A stretch of 64,000 nt of DNA from Nafulsella turpanensis ZLM-10 (lineage in GTDB: Bacteria; Bacteroidota; Bacteroidia; Cytophagales; Cyclobacteriaceae): positions 22,600-86,599 of the forward strand of contig NZ_ANNU01000038.1 of NCBI RefSeq assembly GCF_000346615.1, in the 5' to 3' direction. The position numbers were made by a program, and so were the translations under genes. Shown here one piece after another: positions 62,107 through 64,000 of the stretch. A model generated the notes under the pieces. That model was given only the letters and a program-made list of their open reading frames with translations, searched no databases and was not told where the DNA came from. Every line of letters begins with the position of its first letter. Position 1 is the first letter of the stretch.

Positions 62107-63354
62107 ATGCCAACCATATTACAAAAAGAGCCGGCTGCCACACCCTCCGTTAGCCCGGCAGCTAAAGACCTGGCCGAAAAGACGGTCTTTCCGGTACTAC
62201 TGGCCCTTAGCTTTACGCACCTGCTCAACGATACGATTCAATCGCTGATTCCGGCTATGTACCCGCTGATAAAATCAAAGCTTCAGCTGAGTTTTTCGCA
62301 GGTAGGCCTGATTACCTTCTGCTTTCAACTTACAGCCTCCCTTCTGCAGCCGCTGGTAGGCATGTATACCGATAAAAAACCCAAGCCATATTCGCTGGCC
62401 ATAGGGATGGGCTTTACCCTGGCAGGCCTGGTGCTGCTCTCCAGAGCCTACAGCTTTCCGCTGGTGCTGGTATCGGTAGCACTAATCGGACTGGGTTCGG
62501 CGGTATTTCACCCGGAAGCTTCCCGCCTGGCGCGGATGGCCTCAGGAGGAAGACACGGAATGGCGCAATCGCTCTTCCAGGTAGGAGGAAATGCCGGCAG
62601 CTCCCTTGGGCCGCTGTTGGCGGCACTGATAATTGTACCATACGGGCAGGCGAATATCATCTGGTTTTCACTGGCAGCCCTGCTGGCTATTATCATTCTG
62701 TCCAAAATTGGCGGATGGTACAGCCGTAATCTTTACCGGATAAAAAAGAAAAACAGCCTCCTGGCGGCCCCCTCCCTGGCCGCAGGATTTACTCGCAAAA
62801 AGGTTATTTACTCACTCTCCATTCTGCTGGTCCTTATCTTTTCGAAGTATATTTATATGACGAGCATGAGCAGCTACTTTACCTTTTACCTGATCCATAA
62901 ATTTGGCCTTTCAGTACAGGACTCCCAGTTTTACTTATTCATCTTCCTTTTTGCGGTGGCGGTAGGTACTTTTATCGGCGGGCCCGTGGGCGACAAAATT
63001 GGCCGGAAGTATGTAATCTGGATTTCCATTTTAGGGGCAGCTCCCTTTACCCTGCTTCTTCCTCATGCCAACCTCTTCTGGACGGCGGCACTCTGTGTAT
63101 TCATTGGCATTATTATTTCCTCTGCCTTCTCTGCCATACTGGTATATGCACAGGAGCTGATTCCCGGCAAAACAGGCCTGGTTTCCGGCCTTTTCTTTGG
63201 CTTTGCTTTTGGCATAGCGGGCATTGGGTCTGCTGTTTTAGGCGAACTTGCAGATAGAATCAGTATTTACTTTGTTTTTGAAATCTGTGCCTTCCTTCCG
63301 CTGATTGGCTTACTGGCCGCCTTTTTACCAAAGCTGGAACAGGAGGCTCCATAA
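62107..63354 (+). CDS. MFS exporter, fosmidomycin-resistance (Fsr) type
   Basis: 415 residues with 12 membrane segments. HLLNDTIQSLIPAMYPLIKS in helix 1, LITFCFQLTASLLQPLVGMY, then GLGSAVFHPEASRLARMASG and SLFQVGGNAGSSLGPLLAAL, are the fingerprint of the Fsr branch. GGPVGDKIGRKYVIW is the MFS loop of the second half. Likely a proton-driven efflux protein; the substrate need not be fosmidomycin. Starts at ATG 62107. Confidence 0.93.
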   Translation: MPTILQKEPAATPSVSPAAKDLAEKTVFPVLLALSFTHLLNDTIQSLIPAMYPLIKSKLQLSFSQVGLITFCFQLTASLLQPLVGMYTDKKPKPYSLAIGMGFTLAGLVLLSRAYSFPLVLVSVALIGLGSAVFHPEASRLARMASGGRHGMAQSLFQVGGNAGSSLGPLLAALIIVPYGQANIIWFSLAALLAIIILSKIGGWYSRNLYRIKKKNSLLAAPSLAAGFTRKKVIYSLSILLVLIFSKYIYMTSMSSYFTFYLIHKFGLSVQDSQFYLFIFLFAVAVGTFIGGPVGDKIGRKYVIWISILGAAPFTLLLPHANLFWTAALCVFIGIIISSAFSAILVYAQELIPGKTGLVSGLFFGFAFGIAGIGSAVLGELADRISIYFVFEICAFLPLIGLLAAFLPKLEQEAP

Positions 63355-63386
63355 TAAAAACACCTTTACCCAAAAGGATAAAGGTG
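63352..63386 (-). terminator. Intrinsic terminator of wrbA
   Basis: On the minus strand CACCTTTA and TAAAGGTG pair around a short loop and are followed by TTTTTATTAT. Located between the convergent MFS and wrbA genes. Confidence 0.8.
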
Positions 63387-63461
63387 CCACACGTTCAACC
63401 TTTTTTAAAGGGGTTAAATGTCACCATTTTATTGTAGAGCCGTAGTTAAAATCATAAGGCT

Positions 63462-64000
63462 TTAGCCCTCGCTTCCTTTCTTTACCCACTGGGCCACCTG
63501 CACGGTTCGCCTGGCCTGGTACTGGACGGCATCTTTCACATCTTCTTGCATATTACCATCCTGATCTACGGTTACACTGGTACCATAAGGGTTACCGCCT
63601 GCTGCAAAAGTAACCGGATCGGTATAGCCCGGGGCCGCAATTATGGCTCCCCAGTGCATCATGGTTTTATAAAGGCTCTGGATGGTTGCTTCCTGCCCTC
63701 CGTGTGGGTTCATGGCGCTCGACATACCACTTACAACCTTATTGGCCAGCTTACCCTGGAACCACAGCCCTCCCGTGGTGTCAAGAAAGCTTTGCATCTG
63801 CGAAGGCATATTACCGTAACGGGTAGGGATACTAAAGATATAGGCATCGGCCCATTCCAGCACGTCAAGGGTAGCTTCCGGCACATCCTTTGTTTTTTCG
63901 GTATGGGTTTTCCAATTTGGATTCCCCTCAATTGCGGCTTGGGGAGCAGTTTCTTTTACCCTTACCACTTTTACTTCCGCACCTGCCTGTTTAGCGCCTT
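63462..64000 (-). CDS. wrbA: NAD(P)H:quinone oxidoreductase WrbA, partial at right edge
   Basis: The frame stays open to the window edge (AKQAGAEVKVVRVKE is the first readable part), so the N-terminus with the FMN phosphate loop is missing. The flavin-binding loop FSIPTRYGNMPSQMQSF and LDTTGGLWFQGKLANK, followed by MMHWGAIIAAPGYTDP and GGNPYGTSV, is specific for WrbA, a tetrameric flavodoxin-like quinone reductase. A terminator follows the gene. Confidence 0.93.
   Translation of the reverse strand, partial: GAKQAGAEVKVVRVKETAPQAAIEGNPNWKTHTEKTKDVPEATLDVLEWADAYIFSIPTRYGNMPSQMQSFLDTTGGLWFQGKLANKVVSGMSSAMNPHGGQEATIQSLYKTMMHWGAIIAAPGYTDPVTFAAGGNPYGTSVTVDQDGNMQEDVKDAVQYQARRTVQVAQWVKKGSEG

Noticed and set aside
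1..64000. tRNA, rRNA, CRISPR arrays and complete insertion sequences
   Set aside because: I scanned for cloverleaf arms, conserved rRNA segments, spaced direct repeats and transposase motifs and saw none; a dedicated search would be more reliable.

Overview
The window looks like chromosome from a member of the Bacteroidota, most likely order Cytophagales. The support is indirect: several secreted proteins carry C-terminal type IX secretion (Por) sorting tails, an UpxY-type antiterminator heads a polysaccharide operon, candidate promoters fit the TTTG / TAnnTTTG pattern of the phylum, and Shine-Dalgarno sequences are weak. No rRNA, tRNA, CRISPR array, intact insertion sequence or prophage was found.

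Layout. (1) 1-8421, minus strand: an exopolysaccharide/capsule operon read as UpxY antiterminator, Wza-like export lipoprotein, Wzc-like tyrosine autokinase, Wzx-like flippase, acetyltransferase, Wzy-like polymerase and a GT2 glycosyltransferase cut by the left edge. The last four genes are visibly A+T-rich, as expected of an exchangeable glycan cassette. (2) 8422-12200: a long gene-free stretch and two small T9SS-exported proteins. (3) 12602-15058, minus: a PglE/PglD/PglC-like trio for an amino-sugar-initiated glycan; the sugar transferase appears to have a frameshifted C-terminus. (4) 15321-17492, minus: a class V aminotransferase and a secreted metallo-hydrolase. (5) 18071-28617, plus: three large T9SS cargo proteins, namely a 14-repeat predicted double propeller, an M43 metalloprotease and an M36 metalloprotease. 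(6) 29198-37940: a serine hydrolase, then a molybdenum hydroxylase locus (XdhC, MocA-like nucleotidyltransferase, cysteine desulfurase, and a three-subunit PaoABC-like enzyme). (7) 38030-40205: two small DNA-binding proteins and a methyltransferase. (8) 40310-48972, minus: carA and carB, a GT4 glycosyltransferase and a 1063-residue SGNH hydrolase-carbamoyltransferase fusion. (9) 50081-52335, plus: proC, proB and a small membrane exporter. (10) 52401-64000: a DUF6134-like protein, a pentapeptide-repeat protein, a MarR-GNAT fusion divergent from an outer-membrane beta-barrel protein, an aldo/keto reductase, a soluble acyl-ACP desaturase, an MDR-family reductase, a small lipoprotein, an Fsr-like MFS exporter and a WrbA cut by the right edge.

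How the genes work together. Much of the window serves the cell surface: glycan assembly (regions 1, 3 and part of 8) and type IX secretion cargo (regions 2 and 5). The Mo-hydroxylase locus is self-contained for apoenzyme, cofactor cytidylation and cofactor sulfuration. Between genes lie at least three repeat families with no coding potential: a ~170-250 bp dispersed element (four copies), a GTCATTCC-type element (two copies) and one MITE-like nested inverted repeat. The most unusual coding features are the SGNH-carbamoyltransferase fusion, the hexanucleotide-encoded Gly-Tyr tail of the tyrosine kinase, the two-times-seven repeat protein and an HTH-coiled-coil-membrane-anchor protein.
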